From an uncultured Simplicispira sp. (GTDB taxonomy: Bacteria > Pseudomonadota > Gammaproteobacteria > Burkholderiales > Burkholderiaceae_C), in contig CAIRYF010000253.1 in NCBI GenBank assembly GCA_903882725.1, positions 1 to 11,158 of the forward strand: a stretch of DNA of 11,158 bases. The letters run 5' to 3'. A model generated the notes under the pieces. The model was not told the DNA's origin, did not search any database, and saw nothing but the letters and a program-made list of their open reading frames with translations. This document shows positions 1-6,825 of the stretch, in pieces (the stretch's first letter is position 1; every line of letters starts with the position of its first letter). Both the position numbers and the translations under genes were made by a program.

Positions 1-21
1 CCCCATACGCTAATTTATAGT

Positions 22-66
22 AAAAACAGCCTCTAGCCCTTTAATTGCTTGCGGTTGTAGCTATCA
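22..66 (-). terminator. Possible terminator / degenerate dispersed hairpin downstream of the copper receptor
   Basis: Just past the receptor's stop codon, the minus strand reads GATAGCTACAACCGC, a short A/T-rich loop, then GGGCTAGAGGCT followed by GTTTTTA. The two arms pair imperfectly (AGC with GCT at the base, then interrupted pairs) and the second arm runs into five Ts, as in a weak rho-independent terminator. From memory, a GATAGCTGCTAGCGCTT...AAGCGCTAGAGGCT-type element is common after genes in Comamonadaceae, and this looks like a decayed copy. The rest of positions 1-79 shows no gene. Confidence 0.42.
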
Positions 67-79
67 ATTTATTAAAAAT

Positions 80-2329
80 TTAGAACTTCACTGTCACGCC
101 GACATTGAGCGAGCGGCCCATGCCAGGCACGCGCACGCCCCACGGCACGGCAGTGCCCGCCATGGTTTGGCCCTGACCCACGTAGGCACCGCCTTGGGGG
201 TGGGCGTATTGGCGGTCAAGCAAGTTGTCGATGCCAGCGTCCAAACGCACTTGTTTCCACTCGTAGCTGGCGCGCAGGTTCAGCAGGCCGTAACCGGCGG
301 TGGGCAACTCGTTGCGTTCAGCAGATACGTCGGTCTTGGCCGCCACCATTTGCAGTTCAGCCGTGCTGCTCCAAGCGCCCAAGCGCTGGGTCAGGGCCAC
401 GCGGGCGTTGAGCGGCATGGTGTTGTAGAGGTTGTCGCCCGAGGTGCGGTTTTTGCCGCGCACATAGTTCACCATGCCGCTGGCAGTGAACTGGCCCCAG
501 CCGCCCCAACGGCCCACGTCAGCAAAGCCTGACAAGTCCAGCCCGTACAGACGCGCGTCTTGGTTGGCAAAGCGCAGGTAGACAAACTTGTTGGCACCGC
601 TCAGGTTGGTGTTGCTGCACGCCGCCATGGCACCCATGGCACCACCGCAGCGCTTGGCATCGATGTAGTTGTTGACGTAGGTGAGGTAGGGCGTGGCTTT
701 GATGCCCCATTGCTGGCCGCTGGCGTCGTGCCAGTCGGCGGTGGCGCTGAGGGTGTTGGCGACTTCGGGTTTCAAATTGACATTGCCAACGTAGCCGTTG
801 CCGTCACCGGCCAGGTTGACCATGCGCATGGCCATGCCGCCAGTGGACCAGGTGTAGCGCTCGTACAAGTTGGGCGAGCGGGTTTTGTGCGCAAAGCCAA
901 ACTCATAGCTGGCCATCTCGCTGGGCGTAAAGCGTGCCAGCGCGGTGAAGTCCCAGTTGTGGTCAGTGCGTTTGCGATCGCTGGCATTGAAGGCGTTGGC
1001 ATCGGTGTCGTAGCTGGCGTTGTAGCCCTGCACCGTAGCGCTGTTGCTGCGCACGTTGGCGCTGCGCAGGCCAATTTGTGACAGCCATTGCGAAGTCCAG
1101 CGCGCTTCCCATTCGGCAAATACGTCCAAACGGTCGCGCTGGCCGTTGTTGATATTGTTGAAGGTGTTGGGTGCCATGCCCCCGCCAGAGGGCAGCCACC
1201 AGTCATCCAAGCTGTACTTTTGTATTTCAGCGCCGACGCGCAGGGTGTCGCGCGCAGACAGGGTGACGTCGGCCTTGACCGAGACGCCGGTGGTTTTGCC
1301 CTCGGTGTCCATCGGCATTCCGGGCACATCGCCCTTGGGGCCGTACCAGAACTGTTTGTCTTCGCCAAAGTTCATGGCATGGCGGGTTTTCTCGTGGTAG
1401 GCGCGTGCTTGCAGTTGGCCCCAGGCGTACTGGCCTTGGTAGCGCAGGTTGATTTGGTGGCTGTCGTTGCGCGTCATGTCCATGCGCTGGTTGGGGTAGT
1501 TTTGGTAGGGAATGTCTTGCAGACCCAGCTTGAGTTCGACCAAATGGGCATTGCCGTCGGCATTACCGCGCAGCGCAAAACCCAGTGCGTGGTTGCGGGT
1601 TTTATAGCTGCTTGAACCCACTTCGTCGCCAGCGAGCCATTGCGTTGGTTTATTGGTGGCAGCCGGCCCAGCCTTTTTAAAGTCTTTGGCCGAGCGGTAG
1701 TTGTCCGACTGCGCCATGGCACCGTCGTAGCGCAGGCTCATTTGCTCGGTGGCGTAGGTAGCCGACAGATTGGCACCGACGCCTTGGCCATTGCTGCGGT
1801 AGAACGTGCCCGCCGAGCCTTTGAGCAGCGTGCCCTGACCGGGCGCAGCAAATTCAGGTGCTGCGGCTTCGACCTGGATGGTCGCGCCAATGCTGTCGCC
1901 GCCGACGCTGACCGGTACCGCACCGGCAAATACGCGCACGCTGCCCACGCGGGTGGGGTCGATGTAGGACAGCGGTGGGTTCATGTGGTTGCCGCAGGCC
2001 GACACCAAGTCCATGCCGTCGATTTGGATGCGCAAACGGTCGTCGGTCATGCCGTGCAGGCTGGGCAGGCCCGAGACGCCGCCAGCGCCTTGGATGCTAA
2101 AGCCGGGCAGATTGCGCAGCAAGTTGGCGCTGTCGCTGCTGGCGCTGCGGCCCGCTTGCAAGGTGTCGGCATCCACGCTGCTGGCGCCCACGGTTTGCAC
2201 GGCTTTGTCGGCCTTGACGGTGACGGGCTGGAGCGTGTTGTCTTGTGCCACTGCAGCCAAAGGCAGGGCCATGATGAGGGCGCACAAAGGGCGCAGCGCA
2301 GGCGCGCGGGAACGGAGAGAAGAAGTCAT
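80..2329 (-). CDS. oprC: TonB-dependent copper receptor, OprC/NosA family
   Basis: Outer-membrane beta-barrel receptor, 749 aa, that should import copper using TonB-ExbBD energy. The ATG at 2329 is chosen because it starts a clean signal peptide (hydrophobic CALIMALPLAAVA, cleavage before QDN). The longer frame from a TTG at 2404 only adds a non-signal extension. A TonB-box-like LQPVTVKA lies at residues 33-40, followed by the plug domain (about 45-160) with the family hallmark NHMNPPLSYIDP. The protein ends in Phe, as barrel proteins usually do. The copper ligands known from Pseudomonas OprC are present: Cys112-x3-Met116 in the plug and His317-x-Met319 in the barrel (codons at 1994-1996 and 1373-1381). 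The gene is intact and last in a minus-strand run, behind a DUF2946 gene, a usual partner. No clear Shine-Dalgarno sequence precedes the start. The copper assignment is strong by motif; transport is untested here. Confidence 0.9.
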   Translation of the reverse strand: MTSSLRSRAPALRPLCALIMALPLAAVAQDNTLQPVTVKADKAVQTVGASSVDADTLQAGRSASSDSANLLRNLPGFSIQGAGGVSGLPSLHGMTDDRLRIQIDGMDLVSACGNHMNPPLSYIDPTRVGSVRVFAGAVPVSVGGDSIGATIQVEAAAPEFAAPGQGTLLKGSAGTFYRSNGQGVGANLSATYATEQMSLRYDGAMAQSDNYRSAKDFKKAGPAATNKPTQWLAGDEVGSSSYKTRNHALGFALRGNADGNAHLVELKLGLQDIPYQNYPNQRMDMTRNDSHQINLRYQGQYAWGQLQARAYHEKTRHAMNFGEDKQFWYGPKGDVPGMPMDTEGKTTGVSVKADVTLSARDTLRVGAEIQKYSLDDWWLPSGGGMAPNTFNNINNGQRDRLDVFAEWEARWTSQWLSQIGLRSANVRSNSATVQGYNASYDTDANAFNASDRKRTDHNWDFTALARFTPSEMASYEFGFAHKTRSPNLYERYTWSTGGMAMRMVNLAGDGNGYVGNVNLKPEVANTLSATADWHDASGQQWGIKATPYLTYVNNYIDAKRCGGAMGAMAACSNTNLSGANKFVYLRFANQDARLYGLDLSGFADVGRWGGWGQFTASGMVNYVRGKNRTSGDNLYNTMPLNARVALTQRLGAWSSTAELQMVAAKTDVSAERNELPTAGYGLLNLRASYEWKQVRLDAGIDNLLDRQYAHPQGGAYVGQGQTMAGTAVPWGVRVPGMGRSLNVGVTVKF

Positions 2330-2439
2330 GTCAGACCAAGTAAAAAGAGGTGGCGGGCGCAAGCCCAAAGCGCTGTGCCAGCAAGAAAAGCCAGCGCTGC
2401 GCAAAAAAGGAAGAGAGGGGGGAGTTCCCGAAACGGGAT
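2330..2439 (-). promoter_or_regulatory. Hairpin-rich leader between DUF2946 gene and copper receptor
   Basis: This 110-bp gap carries three inverted repeats. TCCCG/CGGGA (2426-2430 with 2434-2438, 3-nt loop) lies directly after the DUF2946 stop. AGCGCTG/CAGCGCT lies at 2369-2375 with 2392-2398 (16-nt loop). GGGC/GCCC lies at 2355-2358 with 2363-2366 (4-nt loop). On the minus strand T-runs occur at about 2402-2407 and 2341-2345. None makes a textbook terminator, because the T-runs are not directly abutting a strong stem. The structure could still modulate read-through or translation of the receptor. The regulatory role is inference. Confidence 0.3.
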
Positions 2440-2886
2440 TTAGGCGCGTGGCGGTGCCTGGGCTGGCGGACGCAGGCCAGCGTGTCGCAGTGCGCGCTCT
2501 GGGGCGCTGGCTGGTGTAAACGGATAAGGCGTGTCGCCCAGAACCGCCGACACCAGCGTGGGCTGCTGGTTGGGTGCCAAACCAGCGGTGGCGATGCTGC
2601 AGACCGGGCAGTTCGCCATACGCGATAGCACGTCGGAAGAATCAGAAGAATCAGAAGATTCTGAAGAATCAGAGATGCCAGTAGATGTATCGCTGACATT
2701 GAGCGCGGTGTGCGGGCTGTTGTAGGCGGTGCAAACTTCGCCCCACAGCGTTTGCTGCCACAGCATTTGCCCGAGGTGGCGGGTGCTGATCTGCCCCATC
2801 CACAACTGCGCCAGCACCGCCAACAGCGCCAGAGCCAAGGCCAGGCGGTGGGGGCGGGGGTGGGGCAGAGAGTGTCGCAGCGTCAC
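2440..2886 (-). CDS. DUF2946 family protein, copper-receptor partner, with Ser/Asp repeat tract
   Basis: Small exported or membrane-anchored protein of 148 aa and unknown function. It has a basic N-terminus and a hydrophobic segment (about residues 14-30), then E-V-C-T-A at 50-54, a CPVC motif at 93-96 and a Pro/Ala-rich tail. The spacing of one Cys followed by a CPxC and a proline-rich end fits DUF2946, whose genes often lie next to TonB copper receptors. The cysteines could bind copper, but this is inference. The start is a GTG at 2886, 6 bp after the hpnE stop, implying translational coupling. An ATG at codon 30 would delete most of the hydrophobic segment and is disfavoured. Residues 72-85 are an acidic Ser/Asp/Glu tract encoded by four 9-bp tandem repeats, which I do not recall as part of the usual family. 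Confidence 0.72.
   Translation of the reverse strand: MTLRHSLPHPRPHRLALALALLAVLAQLWMGQISTRHLGQMLWQQTLWGEVCTAYNSPHTALNVSDTSTGISDSSESSDSSDSSDVLSRMANCPVCSIATAGLAPNQQPTLVSAVLGDTPYPFTPASAPERALRHAGLRPPAQAPPRA
2636..2671. repeat. 9-bp tandem repeat, four units, inside the DUF2946 gene
   Basis: On the plus strand the units are GAAGAATCA (2636-2644), GAAGAATCA (2645-2653), GAAGATTCT (2654-2662) and GAAGAATCA (2663-2671). Three are identical. The third has its core inverted, so GATTC at 2657-2661 and GAATC at 2666-2670 form a small hairpin. In the gene's frame the array encodes the Ser-Ser-Asp/Glu tract. A 9-bp unit preserves the reading frame, so copy changes would alter only protein length. Confidence 0.85.
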
Positions 2887-2892
2887 GGTGGG

Positions 2893-4203
2893 CTATTTTA
2901 GGATGGCGGCCAAGGCGGCAGCGGTGCCGCTGCGCACGGCACCTTCTAGCGTGGCCGGATACGGGCCGGCAATGTAGTCGCCACACGCCCACAGGCCGGG
3001 GGCCAGATGGGCGCTGGGGCGCTCCAGCGCTGGGGTGCAGGCAAAGGTGGCGCGTTTATCGACCACGGTTTGCACTGCGCACAGGTCGGTCAGGCCCAGT
3101 TCGGTCTGCGCTTGTTGCAGCACTTGTTGCTCCAGTGTGGCCCGGTCGCCTTGGCTGGCGCTGACAACAAAAGCCAGTAGCCCAGCTGGGCCGCCAAGCT
3201 GGCCCCGGTCAAAAACAAACTGTGCAGGGTGCTCGGCGGTATTGCGCAGTGCCACCATGGGGCGCGGCAACAACGCGCCGCTGGGGGGGGCCAGGCCTTG
3301 CACGTAAACGGTGGTGATGGCCTCAAAGCGCAGCGCCTGTGCGCAGGCTGCCCAATCGCACAGCGGCACCGCCATAGCGTAGGGGGCGCTTTGCGCGCAT
3401 TGCGAGACAAGGCGTGCCGCTTCGGTGCTGGAGGCGGCGAGGATGACGGCATCAAACACCATGCCAGCCACATTCCAGCCGCCTTGTGCGTTGGCGGTGA
3501 CCGATTGCACCCGCGCACCGGTGCGCACGATAGTGCCTTGGGTGCGCAGCCAGTGCGCCGCCGCTTGCGGAAAGGCCTCGCCCAAATCGACACGCGGTAG
3601 CAGCAAATTAGAGCCGCCGGGCCCGCTGAACAGGCTGTCTTGCAGCACGCGCAAAAACACCTGGCCGCTGGCCTCGTCGGCGGGGGTGTTGAGGGCCGCG
3701 ATGCACAGTGGGTCGATAAATTCTTCTTGCAGCCGGGCGGGCAAAGCGGCACACAAGTCGGCCACCGACGCTTGGGGCGCGCAGACAAAGCGTTTGAGCC
3801 GCCAGCGTAGCGCCAAGCGCAGCAGCGCCAGGCGCTCGCGCCAAGACCAACTGCGCGCGCCTGCAATGCCCATTACAGCATCCCACGGCGGTGGCAGGTT
3901 GGGCCATTGCAGGCCGCTGTTGTCGGCAAAACGCAGCGTCAGCGGCAGGCGCAGCAGGGCCACGTCTGGGTTGACCCCGGCCAGGCGCATTAAGCGCAGC
4001 GACTCGGTATAGGCACCAATCAGAATGTGCTGGCCGTTGTCTAGCAACAGCGGCGCGCCGTTAGCGTCTGTGCCGACGATGGCCCGGGCGCGCCCGCCGA
4101 CGGTGCGAGCGGCTTCAAATACGCTGGCATGGTGGCCTGCCTGCACCACACCCATAGCTGCGGCCATCCCAGCCCAGCCAGCGCCGATAATGGCGATTTT
4201 CAT
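2893..4203 (-). CDS. hpnE: Hydroxysqualene dehydroxylase HpnE (squalene-associated FAD-dependent oxidoreductase)
   Basis: FAD flavoprotein of 436 aa that reductively removes the hydroxyl of hydroxysqualene to give squalene, the third step from farnesyl diphosphate to hopanoid precursor. The N-terminal Rossmann motif is GAGWAG (7-12), with an acidic Glu30 at the end of the second strand and GGRAR at 36-40. The HpnE signature DNGQHILIGAY is at 55-65, and the C-terminal FAD-contacting motif GDYIAGPYPATLEGAVRSG is at 408-426. Length is normal for the family. The ATG at 4203 lies 7 bp after the hpnD stop, and the downstream DUF2946 start follows after 6 bp, so co-transcription is very likely. It resembles phytoene desaturases, but the signature and the hpnD neighbour favour HpnE. 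Confidence 0.92.
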   Translation of the reverse strand: MKIAIIGAGWAGMAAAMGVVQAGHHASVFEAARTVGGRARAIVGTDANGAPLLLDNGQHILIGAYTESLRLMRLAGVNPDVALLRLPLTLRFADNSGLQWPNLPPPWDAVMGIAGARSWSWRERLALLRLALRWRLKRFVCAPQASVADLCAALPARLQEEFIDPLCIAALNTPADEASGQVFLRVLQDSLFSGPGGSNLLLPRVDLGEAFPQAAAHWLRTQGTIVRTGARVQSVTANAQGGWNVAGMVFDAVILAASSTEAARLVSQCAQSAPYAMAVPLCDWAACAQALRFEAITTVYVQGLAPPSGALLPRPMVALRNTAEHPAQFVFDRGQLGGPAGLLAFVVSASQGDRATLEQQVLQQAQTELGLTDLCAVQTVVDKRATFACTPALERPSAHLAPGLWACGDYIAGPYPATLEGAVRSGTAAALAAILK

Positions 4204-4210
4204 ATGGCAA

Positions 4211-5050
4211 TCACATAAGCCCTAAGGCTTGCATCTTCCAGGCCAGCCAGAACTTGCGCAGTGGTGTCAGGCTGATGCGCTGGTGCAGCACCTGAAAGTT
4301 ATCGCCCTCAATTTCCCTCAGCAGCGTGCGGTAGATGCTGGCCATCATCAAACCGGGTTTTTGCGCGCGCCGGTCGGCAGCGGGCAACAACGCCAGCGCT
4401 TCGTCGTACAAGCGGTGCGCCCGCTCGGCCTGAAAACGCATCAGCGCCGTAAAGCGTTCTGAATATTCACGCTTGAGCACTTCGTGTGCCTTGACATCAA
4501 ATTGCTGCAAATCGTTGACCGGCAGATAAATGCGCCCGCGCAGTGCGTCTTCGCCCACGTCGCGCAAGATGTTGGTCAGTTGCAGCGCTTGGCCCAAGCG
4601 GTGCGCATATTGGGTGGTGGCTGGGTCGGTCTGGCCAAAAATTTGCGCCGCCACCTCGCCGACAACGCCCGCCACCAAGTGGCAATAACGCTGCAGCGCC
4701 GGGTAGTCGAGGTAGCGCGTCTGGTCTAAGTCCATCTGGCAGCCTTCAATCACCGCCAGCAGATGGCGCGGCTCAATGTGGTAGGCGCTGGTGTGCGGCA
4801 TCAGCGCCTGCATCACCGGGTGTGTGGGTTGGCCTTTAAAAGATTGGGTGACTTCTTTTTGCCACCACACCAGTTTGGTGCGCGCCACGCTGGCGTCGGA
4901 TATTTCATCGACCACATCGTCAATTTCACGGCAAAAAGCATAAAACGCCGTAATGGCTGCGCGTCTGGGGCGGGGCAGAAAAAGAAAGGCGTAATAAAAG
5001 CTGCTGCCGGATGCGGCGGCTTTTTGCTGGACATATTGCTGCGGATTCAT
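4211..5050 (-). CDS. hpnD: Presqualene diphosphate synthase HpnD (squalene/phytoene synthase family)
   Basis: Cytosolic or membrane-associated prenyltransferase of 279 aa that condenses two farnesyl diphosphates head-to-head into presqualene diphosphate. Both Asp-rich Mg-diphosphate motifs are present: DDVVDE at 44-49 and the DVGED of NILRDVGED (160-168), followed by LRGRIYLP. The N-terminus GSSFYYAFLFLP and the segment LVWWQKEV are typical of HpnD rather than HpnC. The ATG at 5050 (MNPQQYVQ) gives the usual family length. An in-frame ATG at 5068 and a GTG at 5077 are possible but add non-conserved residues. No start has a good Shine-Dalgarno sequence. It is first in the minus-strand run hpnD-hpnE-DUF2946-oprC. 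hpnC, often beside hpnD, is not upstream, where a divergent chemoreceptor gene lies. Confidence 0.93.
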   Translation of the reverse strand: MNPQQYVQQKAAASGSSFYYAFLFLPRPRRAAITAFYAFCREIDDVVDEISDASVARTKLVWWQKEVTQSFKGQPTHPVMQALMPHTSAYHIEPRHLLAVIEGCQMDLDQTRYLDYPALQRYCHLVAGVVGEVAAQIFGQTDPATTQYAHRLGQALQLTNILRDVGEDALRGRIYLPVNDLQQFDVKAHEVLKREYSERFTALMRFQAERAHRLYDEALALLPAADRRAQKPGLMMASIYRTLLREIEGDNFQVLHQRISLTPLRKFWLAWKMQALGLM

Positions 5051-5190
5051 GGGGTGCGATTGTCCCATGGCAGGCACACCGTCCAGAGCGCCTGCAACAA
5101 GCAGGCTAACGTTGCTTTTTTACAGGCTTGTGACTGTGACTGTGGCTGCAACGCTATGATGGCGCAGCTTGTAACTGGTTGAACATAATT
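5051..5190. promoter_or_regulatory. Divergent intergenic region hpnD / chemoreceptor, with possible plus-strand -10
   Basis: This 140-bp gap between head-to-head genes must contain the promoters of both. A sigma70-like -10 hexamer, TATGAT, lies at 5155-5160, about 31 bp before the chemoreceptor ATG. The best upstream -35 at about 18-bp spacing is only TGACTG (5131-5136). That stretch sits inside a hexamer repeat, TGTGAC-TGTGAC-TGTGGC at 5129-5146. No FliA (GCCGATAA-type) site is visible. I could not pick a convincing promoter for hpnD on the other strand. Confidence 0.33.
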
Positions 5191-6792
5191 ATGTTAAATA
5201 ATCTGCGTATTACCCAACGCTTTGTTATTGTGATAGTGGCTTTTTGGCTGTCTGTTTTGGCAATATCGGGGGTCAGTTGGTGGGGTTTGTCGTCGGCGCG
5301 CGACAGCCTTAAAACGGTGCATGAAGATGCTATGCAGGCAGTGTTATTGGCCGATGAAAGCGTGTGTCTTCAAGCGGGAATTCGCACGCAGGTGCTGTTG
5401 ATTTTTCAGCACGCGCCAGACAGTGCGCTGCTTGGTATTCACAACCACCCCGCTACAGAACATTTGGACATCATTGCGGCGGGCCAAACTCGAATTACTG
5501 CCTTGTTCAAAGAACTTGACGCCAGCGCCATTGACCCGCAGTCCAAACAATTGTTCCAGGCAACACAGAATTTTCGCAGTGCTTGGCTTGCCAAGCTGGG
5601 GCAGGCCGTGGATGCCGTTAAAACCGGCAACTTTAGCCCGGCGGTAATGGCGAGTTTCTTGGATGCAGGTCGCAACGAAGGCGAAGCCTTTATCAAGTCG
5701 ATATCGGTGTTTCGCGACTACCAAGTCAAGCGCGCTGACATGGCCTCTCAACAGGCCCTAGAGCGCTATAAATTGGCGATATTGGTGTTTGCCTTGGTGG
5801 TTGGGCTTCTCGGTGTGCCGTCTTCGATACTGGCCATCATGCTGTTGGGGCGGATGAATGCGGGCTTTGCAGCAGCTAATGCGGTCGCTGCCGCGATTGC
5901 CGCCAATGATTTGACGCATTCCACCCGATCTTCGGGCACCGATGAGATTGGCAGATTGCTGGCTGAAATGGAAACCATGCGCAGCAGCCTGCACCACATG
6001 ATTGAGCAAGTGCGCAGCGGCTCGGACACCATCGCCGAAGCCTCTGCCGAGGTGGCAATGGGCACGCAAGACTTGTCTAGCCGCACCGAAGCGCAGGCCA
6101 GCTCGCTGGAGCAAACTGCTGCGGCCACGGAAGAACTCTCTAGCACTGTGCAAACGAATGCTGAGAGTGCCAACCGAGCTAGCCAACTGGCAGGCGACGC
6201 CACCGGAGTGGCCGAACGCGGTGGCGCGGCAGTGGCGCAGGTGGTGGGCACCATGGAGGCCATCAACACCTCGTCGCGCAAAATTGTGGACATCATTGGT
6301 GTGATTGACGGCATTGCTTTTCAGACCAACATCTTGGCGCTCAACGCTGCTGTCGAGGCGGCACGCGCTGGCGAGCAAGGCCGGGGGTTTGCTGTGGTCG
6401 CCAGCGAAGTGCGCAGCCTGGCCCAGCGCAGTGCCGAGGCCGCCAAAGAAATCAAGGTCTTGATCACTGACTCGGTAGACAAAGTTGGCGTGGGCACGCA
6501 GCAGGTGGCGCAGGCTGGATCGACCATGCAAGAAATCGTCACCGGCATTCAGCGTGTCTCTGACATCGTGGCCGAGATCGCTTCGGCCAGCCGTGAGCAG
6601 TCGATGGGCATCGTCCAAATCAACCAAGCGGTGACGCACCTAGACACTGTGACCCAACAAAACGCCGCACTGGTTGAAGAAACCTCCGCCGCTTCCAGCG
6701 CCCTGCAAGACCAAGCGCGCCAGCTGGCCAGCGTGGCAGCAGCCTTCAAGCTGCAGTCGGGCACCAGCAGCTACCGCATGACCTCACGCTGA
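5191..6792 (+). CDS. Methyl-accepting chemotaxis protein
   Basis: Transmembrane chemoreceptor of 533 aa that controls CheA/CheW. TM1 is at about 11-32. A helical periplasmic sensor domain of about 160 residues (33-192) follows, in the size range of four-helix-bundle sensors, then TM2 at about 194-219 and HAMP to about 270 ([10 protein letters not shown] at 251-260). The cytoplasmic signalling helices follow, with the hairpin tip around 372-410 ([18 protein letters not shown], then GRGFAVVA). Glu/Gln-rich methylation segments lie around 295-320 ([14 protein letters not shown]) and 485-505 ([14 protein letters not shown]). The C-terminus SYRMTSR has no NWETF-type CheR/CheB tether. The ATG at 5191 is preferred over an in-frame TTG at 5179 as the normal start just before TM1. 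The ligand cannot be deduced, and no che genes are nearby. The first part of the gene is clearly more AT-rich than the signalling part. Confidence 0.92.
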   Translation: MLNNLRITQRFVIVIVAFWLSVLAISGVSWWGLSSARDSLKTVHEDAMQAVLLADESVCLQAGIRTQVLLIFQHAPDSALLGIHNHPATEHLDIIAAGQTRITALFKELDASAIDPQSKQLFQATQNFRSAWLAKLGQAVDAVKTGNFSPAVMASFLDAGRNEGEAFIKSISVFRDYQVKRADMASQQALERYKLAILVFALVVGLLGVPSSILAIMLLGRMNAGFAAANAVAAAIAANDLTHSTRSSGTDEIGRLLAEMETMRSSLHHMIEQVRSGSDTIAEASAEVAMGTQDLSSRTEAQASSLEQTAAATEELSSTVQTNAESANRASQLAGDATGVAERGGAAVAQVVGTMEAINTSSRKIVDIIGVIDGIAFQTNILALNAAVEAARAGEQGRGFAVVASEVRSLAQRSAEAAKEIKVLITDSVDKVGVGTQQVAQAGSTMQEIVTGIQRVSDIVAEIASASREQSMGIVQINQAVTHLDTVTQQNAALVEETSAASSALQDQARQLASVAAAFKLQSGTSSYRMTSR

Positions 6793-6825
6793 TCGGCTGC
6801 CTGCGCCTCTACACTTGCGCCCACT

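Noticed and set aside
2330..2404. N-terminal extension of the copper receptor from a TTG at 2404
   Set aside because: It would bury the signal peptide behind 25 residues without export features. The ATG at 2329 fits a normal precursor.
2426..2438. TCCCG-AAA-CGGGA as a rho-independent terminator of the DUF2946 transcript
   Set aside because: The stem is only 5 bp and the nearest T-run on the minus strand is about 20 nt further on, so it does not meet the usual form.
1640..2443. Antisense open frame (267 codons) opposite the 5' part of the copper receptor gene
   Set aside because: No domain or plausible start context. The sense frame has signal peptide, TonB box, plug and copper ligands.
5758..6639. 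Antisense open frame (293 codons) opposite the chemoreceptor
   Set aside because: Its composition is that of a shadow frame and it shows no motif. The sense strand encodes the highly conserved signalling domain.
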